Below, piece by piece: positions 12,771 to 27,420 of a stretch of DNA of 64,000 nt. How positions within the stretch are numbered: position 1 is the first letter of the stretch; every line of letters begins with the position of its first letter. The stretch is from Tetracladium setigerum. Taxonomy: Eukaryota > Ascomycota > Leotiomycetes > Helotiales. Where the stretch lies: assembly GCA_031472005.1 (NCBI GenBank), contig PZJY01000001.1, positions 4,030,001 to 4,094,000 of the forward strand. The letters are read 5' to 3'. A model generated the notes under the pieces. The model was not told the DNA's origin. It saw only the letters and a program-made list of their open reading frames with translations, and did not search any database. Position numbers and translations under genes: made by a program.

Positions 12771-15700
12771 ACCAACTCCAACAACGGTGAGGGGCAGAAG
12801 AGAGAGACATGTCGGGTAAAGTCTAAATGTTCTACTTCCTGAGGCGTCATATCTGAATCTACCGAGGAACATGATCTCAAATATCGGCAACATGAAATCC
12901 CCACAAGCGGATAAACCGAGTGACAACTCATCGGTATTATAGCTCATTATTTCCAGCAAGATTATACTACCGGAAGATGGCTTCAAGCACATACAGTATT
13001 TTTTTTCAAAGATATGTAGAAGGTTGGGTGGGTTATGCTAAATGGTTTTAGAATTGCTTGAGTAGTTAGTTTCCTTCTGCGCAGAGAACTTGTTTCTTTG
13101 ACAAATTCGGGATAAGGCCAGCGTCTGCATTCTGATACTGATGAGGTTACTTTGTATTGCTCGAGGAGTCACTGCCAACACCAGCTTCACTACTTGTGAT
13201 TATCTACAGAACTTTTTAGTATGGGATTATTGCTATCATCGCCGGCTTGCGGGACGATTGAGTAATCTTCCCCTCCTCTTGAATAGAATGTACGCCGTTC
13301 TTTGAGGCGGTTTCAACCAAAAGGCCATTCTTCGCGATGTGGATGTCGAATTCAACGGTCCCAAAATCTGACGACGTCCTTGACAAGCAAACCGCCAACC
13401 CCCGCAAAATGCCAGATCTACTTATCGATAGGACGATACGAACCCGACGACACTCTCACTCGCCATGGACGATAGGCCATCAAAGACATCTCGGCGGCTT
13501 GCAGACGCAATATGAGTGCGAATCGAACCTGGCGACTGAGTGCTGAAAAATCTCCAAGCGTTTCGCCCTGTGATGGTGACCTGTCAAACCCAATATGATG
13601 GTCACATAGCTTTTACAGGCGGTCATATCAGATCAAATCAATTCGATCCTCATCGATTTTTGTGCGCTCTTCTTTTCTGCTGTGCCACCATCAACCTGCT
13701 GGGTGATGAATCACTGATGGTATCTTGCATAAAAAGCTTGCACTAATTGGCCAAAGTAAATTTGTGCTAAAGATAGGTCGACTTCGTGTTTCGGTCCTAG
13801 ACTCCTCGCTGCTTTTTCCACGGCTTTTCACTCGCCCAGAAACGGTCTCTGCGCTGGTGCATAAAAAACAAGGTGGTATCGCGGACTTATCCACTTCGTA
13901 TAAAAATTCGCCTTCACGGTTTATGAAGACGAAGCCAGATGGCCGGCTTGTGGAGGATTTCGAGGGTTCCAGAAGCCACTCTCTTGCCGGGGATCACCAA
14001 CTAACTTCCAAAGACCTTCTGGGATCAACAATTCAAAATCCGCACTACGGAGTCCTCCCCCTTGTGTATGCAACTCATGCAGGGGATACACGTCGGTGGC
14101 CACTGTCACCAAAACACATCCAATCGGGGCACAAAATCCAGCTTACCCAACTTGACCAATAGGGAATGGTAAACTCCCATCCTCTGCTGCAGGTCCCATG
14201 CAGGTACAAAGGAAAAAGAGAGACCACCACGATGCTGGAGTTGGACGATGTCGTTGGGAGAGTGCCGCATATGCAGATGCAGTCCTCCCCCATACATATC
14301 ACAAGTTACGCGTTTCAAGTAACACACACAATCATCTATATCGTCGAGTTGCACACGAAGATGTCAAGAGCTGTCACCCTCCATCTCCCCGATTCATCAT
14401 CCCACGTTCGCAATCAATAATGTCAATCAATCTGTGGGAGACGCCTCGTCCCGTCTATCGATTAGAAAAGCGGCTGGCATTCCCTTTCCAAACTTCACAA
14501 GCCCACCGACAGTATTTCCACTCCGGCTGTTCCATGATCCATCCTCCCCCCACCCGCGGCACCCGGATCCAGCTCCCAAAATCACGTCCGCTACTCCTGG
14601 GAGTCTAGGACTCTTTCTGGTAAGGTGTCAACAACCAGGATTGGGATGTGGGGTTCGTCTTATCTTCTGGAGTTCCGTTGGATGGAAGTTGTGACAGAAC
14701 CAGAAAAGTGCTCCTTCGCTTCGACGTTGCTTGCAATCGGACTCATCGGAGATGGGAGAAGTACCCGACAGGCTGGCTCAAACTGCGTGGGAAAAGAGCC
14801 GGCAACTGGGCTGGAATCCAGTGAACTGGCTGGCAGTGGTTCTGAAATTTCTTCCATGGTGGCTGGTAGAGAAGGTTGGAGTGGGATCTTTCTTGCCCTG
14901 GTTGCTTGCTATCGTCCCTGGTGTGAAATTCGTGGCCCAACAACCTATTAGCAATAACATACAAAGTAATGGCTTTCACACGTTTTCAATGATCACCGCC
15001 CGGTAAAACATCATTCAAATTAACTGGCTGATCATTTTCTTTCTCAGCATACGATCTTGCTCATCTTCGAGCCCAACGAGAGGTTCGACTCATGATCATG
15101 AATGAATTTGAAGATGGGCCGAGGATTGGCTTCCCCGGATTATTTCTGGCCGCCACCAACAAGTGTTCGGGTTTCCCAACTTCAATTTCCATCTCGGCTG
15201 ATTCTTGACCTGCATGAAAGGTCAGATTGCGAGGCCGCATTCGGCCACATACATACGCTACACCTGCGTCTACGGCGTGCGCTGGAGTCTGGTGTGACCG
15301 ACGAAGAGATGGAAATGTCGGCTATTTCGTCTCTGCTCTTGACTCTGGGCTCGAGACTGATTCCTCCATTTAGACAACAGCCTGGGATGCTCAATCGCTT
15401 TGGATAAAGAGGGTAAATCAATCATGAAATCTTTCTGCAAGCCTGATATGTTGTCATGAGAGCGAGCATACCACCAGATATCTTCTTGATTTTGAGAAAC
15501 CTTTCGGCTTTTTTTGACAGCCAACATGGTCACTCCACCAATTCATGGGGGATGGCAGGAAACATGTCAGCGTGGGCAAGCACGATAGTCATGAAAAATC
15601 GCCTCAATTTCAATTAGGACACTATCTTTGTACAAACTGTACATTACGTACGGACTCTCGAGTCGAGAATTTGCCAATTCCTGAACTCTATAACCTCATC

Positions 15701-18700
15701 CGCATCCACTTGGCTCGCCATCTCGAAGCTGTTGCCTACGAGTGTTCGCCTCTTAGCTGCATTTTCCGTAGATTTCTTCAATCTTCCTTGCAATAAGATG
15801 AAGTTAAGATCTTCGTTCGTGCAACCACGGGCGGCCATCCTCATCTTGCCCACACCTCCGAAGGGTCTTCCACAACCCTGATAACGGGCCTTCTCGAAAC
15901 ATTCGAGAACATGCCAAGGGTATGCTGGAAGGACGAACGGAAGGGTCCGCCGCCAGATAAGGATTGCGAAGAAGTGGGGAAACGTTTCAAGGTGTCCAAA
16001 AAACCTCCAGTTGGCAGTTGTGAACCTGCCAGGTGAGGTCGTGGTCGTGGTCTGCTTGGATAAATACATTGGGTGTGGATGCCATTATGCAGGTCCCGCA
16101 TGAACGTTGAAACCGACAGGAGCTTTCTTTTACATTTGGGTTCGCAGGTCGTAGCAACGTGCCACCATGCGGATGGATAACAGGACATTTGGAGTACGGT
16201 ACGGAGTAGGCATGGCTAGATCTTTTCGTAAAGGCTTCCCCATGATCTTCAATGAGACGAGAAGTTGTGTGCACAGAACGGCGCACGCGGCTTAAAAAGG
16301 CAGGTAAATGCTTGCAACAGTTCAAGTTACAAGCCTCGTTATCAGTAGTTTGACAGCCACGAGTCCTGTGTCTTGCATTGGAATCATGGATGAGCCTGGC
16401 AATGCTGTCTGAAACCTTGTATTGTAGGTCGTTACTTGATACTACTCCACTACAACTCCAGTACTATCAAATGTCGACACACTCCACCAAGTTGATATCA
16501 GTCAAACCTGAACGGCATCTCGTAGATTGGCTTTAGAGACCCTCGGTGCTCACCATCCACTCGTCTGAGCACCAAATCTACTGACAATAAAAAATTCTAC
16601 ATCCAATAAATCCCCACTTGGCCGTTAATTTGCAAATGTCTCTCGTTTCAATACGACAATGGAATATTGGGTAGCCTCGGTGTCGCCTTTGCACAGACAA
16701 GCACAGACAACCCGGAAGACAAAACCATTGCGTTATCACTGACTCGGTCGTCGTGTCATCTTTTGACACCTAAATTGAATCTCATCCACACGAAATAATC
16801 CCATCCCGCTTTCAAACTAACTCCTGCCGTTGAGCACGTTGATCGCACGCTGGGGAAACTTGGTAAGTCGGATCTTGATATCTGAGCGCGCTGTCAGAAA
16901 TGCAAGTGTTTGACTCCTTGATGTTTGACGCTTTGAGGCGACTTCTGGATTGCTGGGGTGTGTTCGGACGGTTTAACCTCCGCGCTTTTTTTGGCCCGCT
17001 GTCAGTGCCAGACGAAGTTTATCGGGAGCGATTCGTGAGAGTTATTGATTTTCTTATTGACATGCCTTCCGCTCTGGACACATTGTTCATCTCCTGCAAG
17101 TGGCGTTGAGATTGGTGGTGGTGTCGTCGACGTCGTAGCAGTCCGTAGTGGTGTTTTGATGCTCCGGGGAAGCATTGAAGCATTAGTTTTCGGGCCCTAG
17201 TTTCGCGGGCACTAGGTTTCTTTGATGGACGACGTCCGTCGCCTCCGCGGGACACTGCTGCACTTCTGCTTGTGACTACTGTACTCCGTACTCTACTTCA
17301 ATATCAAAGTTGCGCCTCGAGTCAAGGCGACAAGCAGACGGGACAATCTACTAGTGTTTCTCGTCTGATGTGTTGCGCAGGCTCGCAGCACGGGAGGCAT
17401 TCCCATGATTCTATTTCTCGGGTCAATCATCTGTGCAAAGTATAACCTAACCGGGACTGATCTCCTCTCGGGACAATCGCCTGTGCAAAGTATATACAGG
17501 GACTGTATTTGGGGATGTTCCAGATCCAAGCCCTGGCTGGCCTTGTTGTTGAATCTACTGGTTGTGAGCCTGTGAGGATCAACATCAGGAGCTATTAGCT
17601 GAGTACTATAAGCTGTTGGAGAGTAAGTAAGTTGGGAGTTGTTTCGTTCTTTCGTCGTCGTTATCGTACTGTACCATGTTTTGACTGTCTTACACAAGCA
17701 TGGACGCCTTGCCAGCTTCCCATGTTCCCTCGTGGCTGCCACACGGTTTGACGCTGCTGGGTTTTTTTTCTCCTTTCTGCTTCCCCGAGTGCCATCCCTA
17801 TTCATGTCACTAACATATTGTTCAGACATTGCTAAAGAACGAAGCGGTCATTCATGCTGTCACAAATTCGAATTTCTTATCGCAGCATCCTTAAATTCAA
17901 GCCTCTTGCGATTTGGTACCTCCCTCCCCATTATTCATTTGATAACCCCCACAAAGCCTATCTTCAACGTCCAGCAAAAGCAAAGAGGCATGACGAAATA
18001 TCCTCCTCCCAAGAAACAATAAAAAAGAACAAAAGAAGGAAATATTATTGCAAGGTCCTCATCGCTTAACTCCTTCCAAAAAAGCAAACAAAAAACCTTC
18101 TACCAAGAACTGTTCATATCCGAATTATCAAATCTCCCTGGAGCGTTTCTACACAATTATTTTCCTAATGGAGTAATTGCAAGCCCCCTTCTGGCTGTAC
18201 CGTTATCATACAGATAGTGTGCTAATTCTCCGATTCCACGGCAGTTACCGTCATCATCTGACAGCCAAAAGAAAAGTGTTTTGGTGTTGAAACGCCTCTT
18301 CTTCTCCTGCCTTTCTGGAGAGGGGGTGTGGGTTTGACTTGCAGTTGTCTTCTGAAACGCTTTCTGGAATGTCACCCTCCTAGTTGTTGTACATCTTCCC
18401 TTTTCCGCCAAACAAAAAATCGTTGGTTGGCTCACAATTGGTGTGAGTGGAATCATTTTGAGGGGGCAAATAATTATGTGTGTTGATTGGTGTGGTAGAT
18501 TGTGGTGGTGGTATGGTCGTTGGATAGTTGCAGCAGACAGGAAGGTCGAAAAAAAGAAATGACCGTAAATGGTTCATCCGTTTGTGCCTGCATTTTTTGG
18601 GGGGCATTTGGATAAATGAGGTACCTGCATGTAGGATTTTACCAACTGAATTTTCTACGGTGCTGTATGTACTGCACTATGTAGGTAGGTACTGGATGTG

Positions 18701-21499
18701 ATTATGCAAGGGGGTTGCCTTTTATCACAGTACAGTACAACGTAATATGTACCTGAGTGCATGCAGAAGGAAGACTTACCAAACTTCACCGCTCACTCCG
18801 GATGCGAGTTCGTGATGCCAAACGTTTCGTATTCCGTGTCCTTTACCATTTGAATCGCTAACTACCTCATACCCCAAGAACACGGCAGTGGTCCAGAAGG
18901 AAAAAAGAAAAGGGTGGTGTGGTTGCATTTATTCTATATGCTTCCGTTTCCTCGGCTCGGTTTCAATTTGCTTCTGGTGCATGTGGTACGTACGATTCGA
19001 TGAGGCAAGCGAGGAAGCAAGCAAGCTCGTGGGGTGGTGAGGGGAAATGCTCAATACGGGATCGAGAGATAATTCGTAGTGTGAGATAGATGGTGGGGCG
19101 TTATGCTTTTTGGGATACAGGCTGAATATGAAGTGAAGACACATGCATTGCATCACCAACCGTGTTTTTGAAATGTTTGGATTGCAAGTGCACTGTGCCT
19201 TGAAGCATCCGATGTATGATGTGTTGTCTGGCTTAGATTTGAAGTTTGGTTTGGAGTTCGTAAGATGGATGGATGGATGATGAGGCGAAACGAACTTTCG
19301 AGTTTCGTTCGTGTGTTTCGAAGGGAAAGAAGAGGTGGGGAAGGAGGGGAGGAATTATGAGAGAATCTTGCTAGTTTTGTTCGTGAGAGTGAGGGGGAGA
19401 CTAGTATTCGATGTTGATTTGTGAATTGGGGAGAGTGTGGAATCTGTTGTCTATTTGCTAGTGCAAAAATGAGCAAAGTAAGAGGTAGCGACCGGGCAAT
19501 TCTTGCATATAGTTTCGAATTGAGAGACTCTTCTCGCGTGTTCTCAATATCAAACCTAATTAATCAGAGTTTCGCTTTAGGATCTTAGATCTTCAATCGA
19601 GCGAATGATCTGGCTGGAGCCGAGACTCGTCACGGGATATGTATAATGTAGTTCATCAGGGTTCTTTTTCTTCCTCATGAGTGTTCCATGATAATGCCTG
19701 TACTGGCTTGAGCCATGTTGCTCTCAAAAGGCAGGGAGGGATTCACAGCTTGATAACTTACCTTCTTCATCCCCCAGCGAAAAGGCAGCCAATTCTTCAT
19801 GATAGCCAAAATGCATTTATTTCCGGCAGGTCAGGGAAGGAGAAGACAACAAGTTCCCTCGAATTCTTTAGTTCTATTCAATTTCAATGGAAATTAATGT
19901 CTCCCTTTCTTTGACAATGAAGTGCTGAAGTTACGGACTTAATGTGTATTCCCAATGCTGTGAGCCAAATAAGTGTGAGCTAGTAGTGATTTTGACGATA
20001 TAAAAACTTGTTTGAGGAGCACTCGACAAATGCAATTCCACACTTGTTGGACTGGAATTATGTGTAGACTAACAAGTAGGAACAAATCAAGTTCATCCTT
20101 AAATTACAAGGAGCTCTTTCATTTGACTACTTTCTCCTTCCTTGATAATATGTAAGATCTTGCTAGGCACCAGAACTGCATTCCCTCAACAGAGGTACGA
20201 ACGATCTGAATCAAGGACCATAGTCCATCCCCTTGTTTTCAAAAGAAAAGTAACCCCAGCATTCTTGCTATGCATATCACAGGGTGAATGAATTACCAAA
20301 CATAAAAACAAGACGACGAGTTTTCTGAAAATAAAGTCCCCAAAAGTCACATTTTTCATCCCCGACAAATCAAATTTCTCGTCAGTGTAAAGATTGATGT
20401 TCAGAGACATATCACACAAGACTGTGTTAGAACATACTGGAGTATGTAGACATATGATTGCTGATTAAAACAATTATTAAAAACTATTGCTTCCCAATGT
20501 AGCTTTTGGAGCCGCAGACTCAACTTTCTCAGAGATGTAATAAATCGACACAAGGTCAACATCTACTTGCCCATTTCCTAGAAACAAGGTCCCAATAGCA
20601 CTTCATCAATCCCCTCACTCTTAAAGAAACGCCCTGTTGATATATTTCAAAGAATTCCAAAATATATAAAAAGCAGACAAAAGAAACCAACATTTCTAAT
20701 ATTGCAATAATTACTCCACCGTAATTATCACCTTCAACGCTTCCATGAACACCTCTTCCACCATAAATAGCCATCTTAGTTTCGACCTGTATGAATGCAC
20801 TCATTCAACCCATCGAAGGTATTTTCCACTTCAAGAACTATCGTCAGGCCTGAAATACAATCCAAATCAAATTTCTCATATATTTTTCAAGACCAAGACC
20901 TCACTCATAGGACCACTCGACAGAAAAAAAGTCTTGCCACACAAACGTGCTGTTGCTGAACGGCAAATCACATTTATAGGAGCAACACTACAAAAATAAG
21001 TAAAAGCAAACAGTAGAGAGACGTACTACTACACTGGATTAATTAGTAACTTGCAAATGACGACGGACTTAGATCTGATACTTAACCTCCAACAGAAGAC
21101 ACGCTCGAATATACCTTGGAAAATCAAAATCCTGTATGGAATCTTGACATCAAACATCATAATTCAAACTTCAAACCCAAGTAATTAAGTACTTAACCTC
21201 GCTTCTCAACGTTAATTTCGACTTTGTATGACCAATCTTTGTCACTCAATCGGAAAGTCATCATTGCGACGTTAACCACCCGTCATCCATCACCCATCAC
21301 CCACTCATCCACCTACCTATTCTTAAGAAAATTAAGATGTTTGATCTCCGTTAAGCTTTTCGGTTAATCCGAGGAATTGTGTTGTTACAGGTATATGTAC
21401 AAATACGAGATTACGAATTGATCACGGAATACATCTACTCAAACTCTAATAGTCAATGAATCGAGCGAAATGAAAGCTGAGTTTTCACTCAATATCTAA

Positions 21500-22082
21500 T
21501 TGCCCTTCATTCCTTCCTTTCCTTCCTTTCCTTCCGACTTCCTGACTTCTTAACCTTCGACAAAGACAACCATGAGCTGACTGAGCAGTACAACCCAACC
21601 CAACACAACACAACGCACATAAAGTCTTTTTAAGACGCTATCACATTGTACTGGAATCTTAACACGAAAGGTATTATTATTTAATTACTACTTCTCTTTG
21701 AAAACGACAAATATTTCAACCCCAAAAATTAGACTGGGAGAGAGAGAGAGAGGGGGGGGGAGAGTGAATCTGATGAATGATTGTGGGAATATAAATTTCA
21801 CTTACTACATAAAAAGTAAATTTCACTCTAGTTTCTTAAATGCATGCATGCATGTAAGATCTTACAGTACTGACTACGTATACTGTACTGTAGGCATTTC
21901 TTAATTTCCGGCTCTCATTTCTCTTGGGTGAGATGAGATGATATGTGTCTATCTTACAAACAACTTGTTACTTGTTAGAGAGGTAATGAAGGGTGGGTAA
22001 GTAAGGTAGATAACGAAAGTAAACCACATCTCAGCTAGGGCAAGTAGAGTAAATAAGTAAGCAAGCAAGCAAGCAAGCAAGC
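21500..22082. repeat. Cluster of simple repeats
   Basis: Four separate low-complexity tracts lie within 600 bases: a CCTTTC-type tract near 21.51 kb, a GA tract followed by a nine-base G run near 21.74-21.76 kb, TGCA repeats at 21841-21854 and GCAA repeats at about 22059-22082. Confidence 0.8.
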
Positions 22083-23012
22083 GAGAAAGCAGCAAAAAGG
22101 GGGGAAAAGACTACTCCAAAGAGTAGAGAGAGACGAGTTACTCCTTCTCCACCCCTCAAAAGATATAATATACCAAACTGATATAAAAATATAATAATTA
22201 AACACTCATTTAAGGCATTTCTTCAAATTTTTTAATTTTTTTTAAAATGTTCTTTTATTCTTTTTTTGTAAAGATTATTCCAGATCTCTGACTAGTTGAC
22301 CTATCTATCAACAAGGTCATCCATCCATCCTCGACCTTCCCTCCCCAACATATGAAGCCAAGATGCAATAATTCCGCTATGCAAGATGCTCGCTCCAACA
22401 AGTCAAAACTAATACAAAAAAGCCAAATCCGAAAACCAAACCAAATCAAAACCAGTCGAGTTTCTCCCCACAATCCCCATATATGGACTTTACTTACCCT
22501 ACTCATACATACAAAATGACATTACCCCCTCCCCCGTCCACCCTCTCTACTCCCCTCCTCCCAGCTCGATTCGCTTCGACTCCCCAAATACGTCTCCACC
22601 ACTCAGATAGAGAGGTAGGTATATAAAAATACAGCAAGTCGCCAGCCAGACAAATTGTTCACTTGGATTTCCCATTTCCCATTTCCTTGTCCCTTTCCCC
22701 CCTCAAAAACAAAGGAAAAGAACGGAAAAAAAGGAGTGATGATGACCTGCTCAAATGCCCTTCTTTCTCTCTTTCCCCCTCTCGATCGATCGTGGTATTT
22801 CAGGGTATCATTAATTAGCACTTTCCCTCCTTCCTTCATTGGTTGCATGAGCCATCCAGACAATCCATGCCCGTTGGAAAAAAACAAAGTAAAAAACCCC
22901 CAAAACAAACGAATGTTGAGTCTCGTCCATACCATTGACGAGGACGTAGAGCATACTACAGTATAGTAGTACTGCATAGAGTTGACTGCCGTTGATTGGT
23001 TGGTTGGTACGT

Positions 23013-25011
23013 CTAGAAAGCACCAGCCTGAGCCCTCTGCGTGATATGTCCCAAACTCAAGGTCCGACTCGCAGTTTTCCCATCATAACCTAGATCCTTC
23101 TCATAACCCACGCCACGATTCCCACTCACATCGCCAAAGATCTCATCACCGAAGCTCCTCGCGCCCGCAGGCTGTTCCATAGGCGTCTGAAAATCATCCT
23201 CTACAAACCGCTCTACCTCATCCTCGTCATCCGACCCATCTCGTGAGAAGGTAGAGAAAGCTGGGTGGTGAGCGATGGAGTGCCTGAGGGCGTGAACTTC
23301 ATGTTGTAAGTTCTGCACGAGATCTTCGAGGGTTTGCCGAGCCGTTTGTTCGGATTGGATGAGGGAGGTGAGGGTGTTGTAGTGCTCGATTGTGAGGGCG
23401 CCGTCTTTGGTGATGGGGAGCTGCTGTTGGGGTTGTTGTTGCGGATGGTGGTGCTTGTGGAGAGGGGACGGGGTGCGTTGGGGTGGAAGGTTGAGAACGC
23501 TACCGGGGGGTTTTCGAAAGAGGGCTGCGCGGAGATGTTGTTATTTTGCGTGGAGGGGCGACTGCTGCCATAGGAGGTGGAGCGATACTGGCTTCCTGGC
23601 CCTTGTCGAATTAGGCGTTGGGGACTGCCTCGATGTAGCTTGTTTTTGGGTAGGGAGAGGTCGGAATCTCCTGTTGTTGGACGCCCGATGGCCTTTTGTC
23701 GCTGAATTGAATCTTGGAATTGCATCGCTTCCGTGGATGCTGCTGTATACGGTCGTTGCAAGATGACTCTCTCCATTTTGAGCATTCGATCTTCTAACTG
23801 CATCACCCTTGTTTCCAAACTTGCAGCTTGAGTGATCTTCATGCCAGCCATCTCGCCTATCGGTCCAAAGTTGAATGGTTGAGGCGGCTCATAATTCTCC
23901 TTGTCGCTCTCGGCTACTTCCTCGACAATGAGTGGTTCCTCGTCACCGTCTGGTTTGTTGGAAGATAGTGGCGAGAGCACCCCCTGATCATAACTCTGTC
24001 TCCAATACCGTATCTCGTCACTTCTTCTTCTTGTAATCGTAGATTGCATTACATCTCTCAGATCGCCGACACTCCTTGACTTTCTGTTTTCCTGCTTGTT
24101 CGCGCTGGTAAGAGCTACACCAACTTCCCTAGACTCTTCATTGGAATCAACCTTGCTGCCTCTGGCATGGCTGCTTGCAGGCCGTGGTGATAAACCAGTC
24201 CAGTCCATATATCCTGGCCTATGATGTTCCCATAGCCTGCTTGGTGTTGTCGCCCCTCGAGGTCGTGTAATGCTACCTTCCGCCTTCGAATCTCTCGGTT
24301 CGTACGAGTCTCGCAGAGGGAAGTCCTCCATAATGACGGAATGAGACCGCAGAGCTCTATTGAACTCATTGATAGGTAGAGACGCAGATCGTTTTTGGGC
24401 ATTCGTGGCTGGAGGTGGAGACCTGTTCAAAGCTGTGGGATCCTATAAAAAGTTAGTATTCTCCCAGTCAAGCTAAGCACAAGAGATACTTACGCTGCGA
24501 TGTTGTTCAGACCGCAGGTCCTGGGAATCTCTTTGCCGTGAAGGAGATGTGCTAGATTTCCGTTTCCTCCCAAACAACTTTCCAAAGACCTTACTGAGGG
24601 TGGACTTTTTCCTCTGGGGCTTCTGAATACTCGTGCGAGATCGCACGCTTCCCATTGACGTCCGCAGAGGCGCAGGCTGCTCTGGCTGTGGTGCTGGTTC
24701 CTCACTTGTGTGTTTTGAGTTCGTCGAGGGAGTTTTGGTTGGTCTCGCTTGATCTGCAATTAAAGTAACATCGTTTCCGCTGCGTCGAGGATCTACCGAT
24801 AGTCCGGGAAATCGACTTTGCCTGTCCAGAGATTCCCTTCCTATCGGGGTTGCAATTGATGCTCCTGGTGTTCTGATGGGGAACTCGTCGTCCTCGACGC
24901 GGGGTATTGGACCTGATATGGACTCCTTCTTAATCGAAAATCCAGTACCAACCCGAGTTATCCCATCCCCCCGGACTTCCACTTTCCTGGACTTCGAAAT
25001 TTCGTAGACAT
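23013..25011 (-). CDS. Conserved fungal coiled-coil protein of unknown function
   Basis: I do not recognise a named family. The protein starts with a basic, Ser/Pro-rich region (MSTKFRSPGKWK) and a KVFGKLFGRKRK basic patch. After the intron 24443-24493 (branch ACTAAC) comes a long disordered Ser/Arg/Pro region. A first predicted coiled coil (SLETRVMQLEDRMLKMERVI) and a second near the C terminus (HYNTLTSLIQSEQTARQTLE) follow. The acidic tail begins DDEDEVERFVEDDF. The start at 25011 needs one extra base in the C6 run at 24967-24972; without it the frame begins at a GTG. A second frame change near 23464-23473 can be repaired by one G, or alternatively by a 50-nt intron ending in CACAAG. The model is therefore uncertain at both places. 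A cytoskeletal or cell-polarity role would only be a guess. Confidence 0.7.
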
Positions 25012-27420
25012 TTCGTAAAGAAGTAATAATAAAGGTGTGGCTGCTGTGGCCAGTAAGATATTAGGGAAGGGGGAAAGGTGCTGCTGGAGGAAACCCCTTG
25101 CCCAGCAAATGCCACTTCAACTCAATTTCCAAAGAAAGATCGTGAAATGTAGAATCGCAGCCCTGTCCTAGGTCACCTCATTGCGAAGCAATACAGTAAG
25201 TAACAATGTCGTCAGTTCTTCGTCCGTAACGTTAACTACCGTTCGAGTGGTCAACAAGAGTTGGGGCGCATCGTGTATATATGTCCGGGATGCTCGTCAC
25301 CCTTGAGTCCTTGACAAGGAGAGGGGCGTTGAAACCACGAGTATCATACAGGGGACAGCAGGATAACGGAGAACCAGGGTCTTAATAGAGATTGAAAGGA
25401 TTGAATTCAAAGGGAACAAGCAAGCTGCCCCCCTCCCCCCCCCTGCTGAGCCGCATGGAGAACGGTGCCGAGACGGGTCTGCCCCAAGCGTGCTGGTGTA
25501 TTTTTTGAAGTATTGAACGACGATTGAGACAATTGGAAAATGTGGAGAACTAACCTCCTGGCTCACGATTCACGGTGGCCAACACCACTCGTTTGGCTTA
25601 GAAGGGTTGCAATGGCTTCAGCCAAAACCAAGTCCAAGATAGCCAGCATGTAGAATTGGGAAAAATGCGTCCAGATGCAGATGGATGGCTGACATGATGC
25701 CACCTGTTTGAGCTGAGGATGGGAGGATGTGGTAAAGTCCCAGTCAACAAAGAGAGATAGATCCTCAAACCCTCAAACCCCCCTGCCGACAAGCAGGAGG
25801 GGTACATGTTGATTTACTCCAGACTCACACATACTCACATGTTACAACTTCGAAGGTGTAGTAAGTAGTATGGAGGAGGAGACTTGTTCAAGTTGTTGTT
25901 ATTGTTGCTGTTCATGATTATTCCTTGTAGCATGTCAACCACGCGACAGGACGGTCAGAACCTTCTCGACTCAGGGCGATGCCAGTTCATAGGACGGATG
26001 ATAAGGTCCAATTGTTGGCGATAGCTTCATACCGACTCCTCCATCACCTTTCACAGCTTCACCAACTATGCTCTCCAACAGATCGATGTTCTGCTCACTA
26101 GCTCGCTCGTTCGCTCAGACCGTGCATTGTGTCGCATGCAAGCCAAGTCGGAGTTTGAGGTTGATGCTAGATGCTAGAAGCACACAACCCCCAAGGTGGA
26201 CGAATGATGGGGAAAGAGCCGACTCATGAAAGTGCTTAACTGCTCACATCCGCATATGCAACACACACACACACAGTCGACAGCAGTACAGGAGTAGTCA
26301 GAGACCAGAAGCTTGCTCATGGATGCTCTTAATGCGACTGGTTGATCTTGCGGGTGATCTTGCATTAATGTTGTGATTAAGATCGTTGTGATTGATTGTT
26401 TTTGTTGTTCATGACACGACTGGCAGACGGGATTCTCTCTTTCTTTCTCTTGTTTGCCAGCGAGAGCAAGAAATCAAGGCGAGTCCGGAGCTAGTAGCGA
26501 GAAGAAGCCTTGGCAAAGCGAACGAGGGAAGAAAACACCAACCCGACCGACCACTCAACACTCAGAACTTCAAGAAGTGCGTGTAGGAGAGTGCAGATCC
26601 CTCACTGTTACTCGCTGCTACTCGCTCGTACTTGCGCGGCAACAACGGTTTTCTCTTTCCTTTCTATGCACTGCACTCACTGCACATGTTTCATGCCTGC
26701 CGGCCTACGACTTGACAGATCACATTTCTGTCCCTCTCCTCACAGCCTCCTCCTCTTCCTACCTCCTCTACTCCGTATGATTTGTGCCCTCATCAAGGAT
26801 CCAAGGATACCAGCTCAACCTCCCTCCTCGAGTGAGAAATGAGAATAGCCGTGTTCCCTTCTCAGCATCGGACACGTTACTCTCACTGCAGCGTGCGTGC
26901 ATTAGGTTGAAACATGCGCGCACGTCGTAGCCTCAAAAAAGTCGTCTGATGGGTGCCAGGACACTCCCGCTTCTTGCTGGTCCAGTCGCAAATCGCAAAT
27001 CCTGAGAGGGTCAAAGTCACCACCGTTCATCTCATCATCATTCAATATCTGTATCTGTATCCACACCATACTACTCCGTCCTGGCATACTGTACTGGCAA
27101 TAATACCAGAGATTATGCCATAGTGAACCTAATGTCTGGCATGATAGGGTTATCCTGTACGGAGTATAAAGTTGCGGCTTCTCGTCCCTCCCCTGGATAG
27201 CAAATCCTCCGAGGATCGCGCAAGCAATGCGCGCAAACTCCAAGAACACAACACCCCCAAAAAAACAACCCGCATAGTAGACAATCTCCATGTATATCAT
27301 GCGATCATAAAACGCCTGAATAAGATGCCTGGAGCATGGAAAGTGCGGGATCATGCCTGCAAGTGCTAAGTTTAGCCGGATGGGTTGTTTGCTTATTTCT
27401 TAAGTTTCTATTATTACGTC
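25012..27420. other. Intergenic between coiled-coil gene and Hcs1-like helicase
   Basis: No supported gene in 2.4 kb. There is a C-rich tract near 25.43 kb, a short CA repeat near 26.27 kb, and two TACTCCGTA motifs (26769-26777 and, on the other strand, 27158-27166). Confidence 0.55.

Larger units (their letters stand above)
9918..23012. other. Gene-poor interval of about 13 kb
   Basis: I could not support a protein gene here. The open frames are short, overlap on both strands, and show no family motif or splicing pattern. The right end is richer in A/T and in simple repeats. Likely contents are the long upstream region of the Msn2-like gene (a TATATAAA-like sequence lies at 10344-10352, of unclear polarity), non-coding RNA genes that cannot be seen by eye, and the 3' flank of the gene at 23 kb. 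TACTCCGTA motifs occur at 16200 and 17282. Confidence 0.5.

Noticed and set aside
13500..13560. tRNA T-arm-like sequence (GCGAATCGAACCTGG)
   Set aside because: No matching acceptor, D or anticodon arms could be built around it.
17293..17829. Open frame of 178 codons on the minus strand
   Set aside because: No motif, no splice signals, no recognisable domain; it looks like chance.
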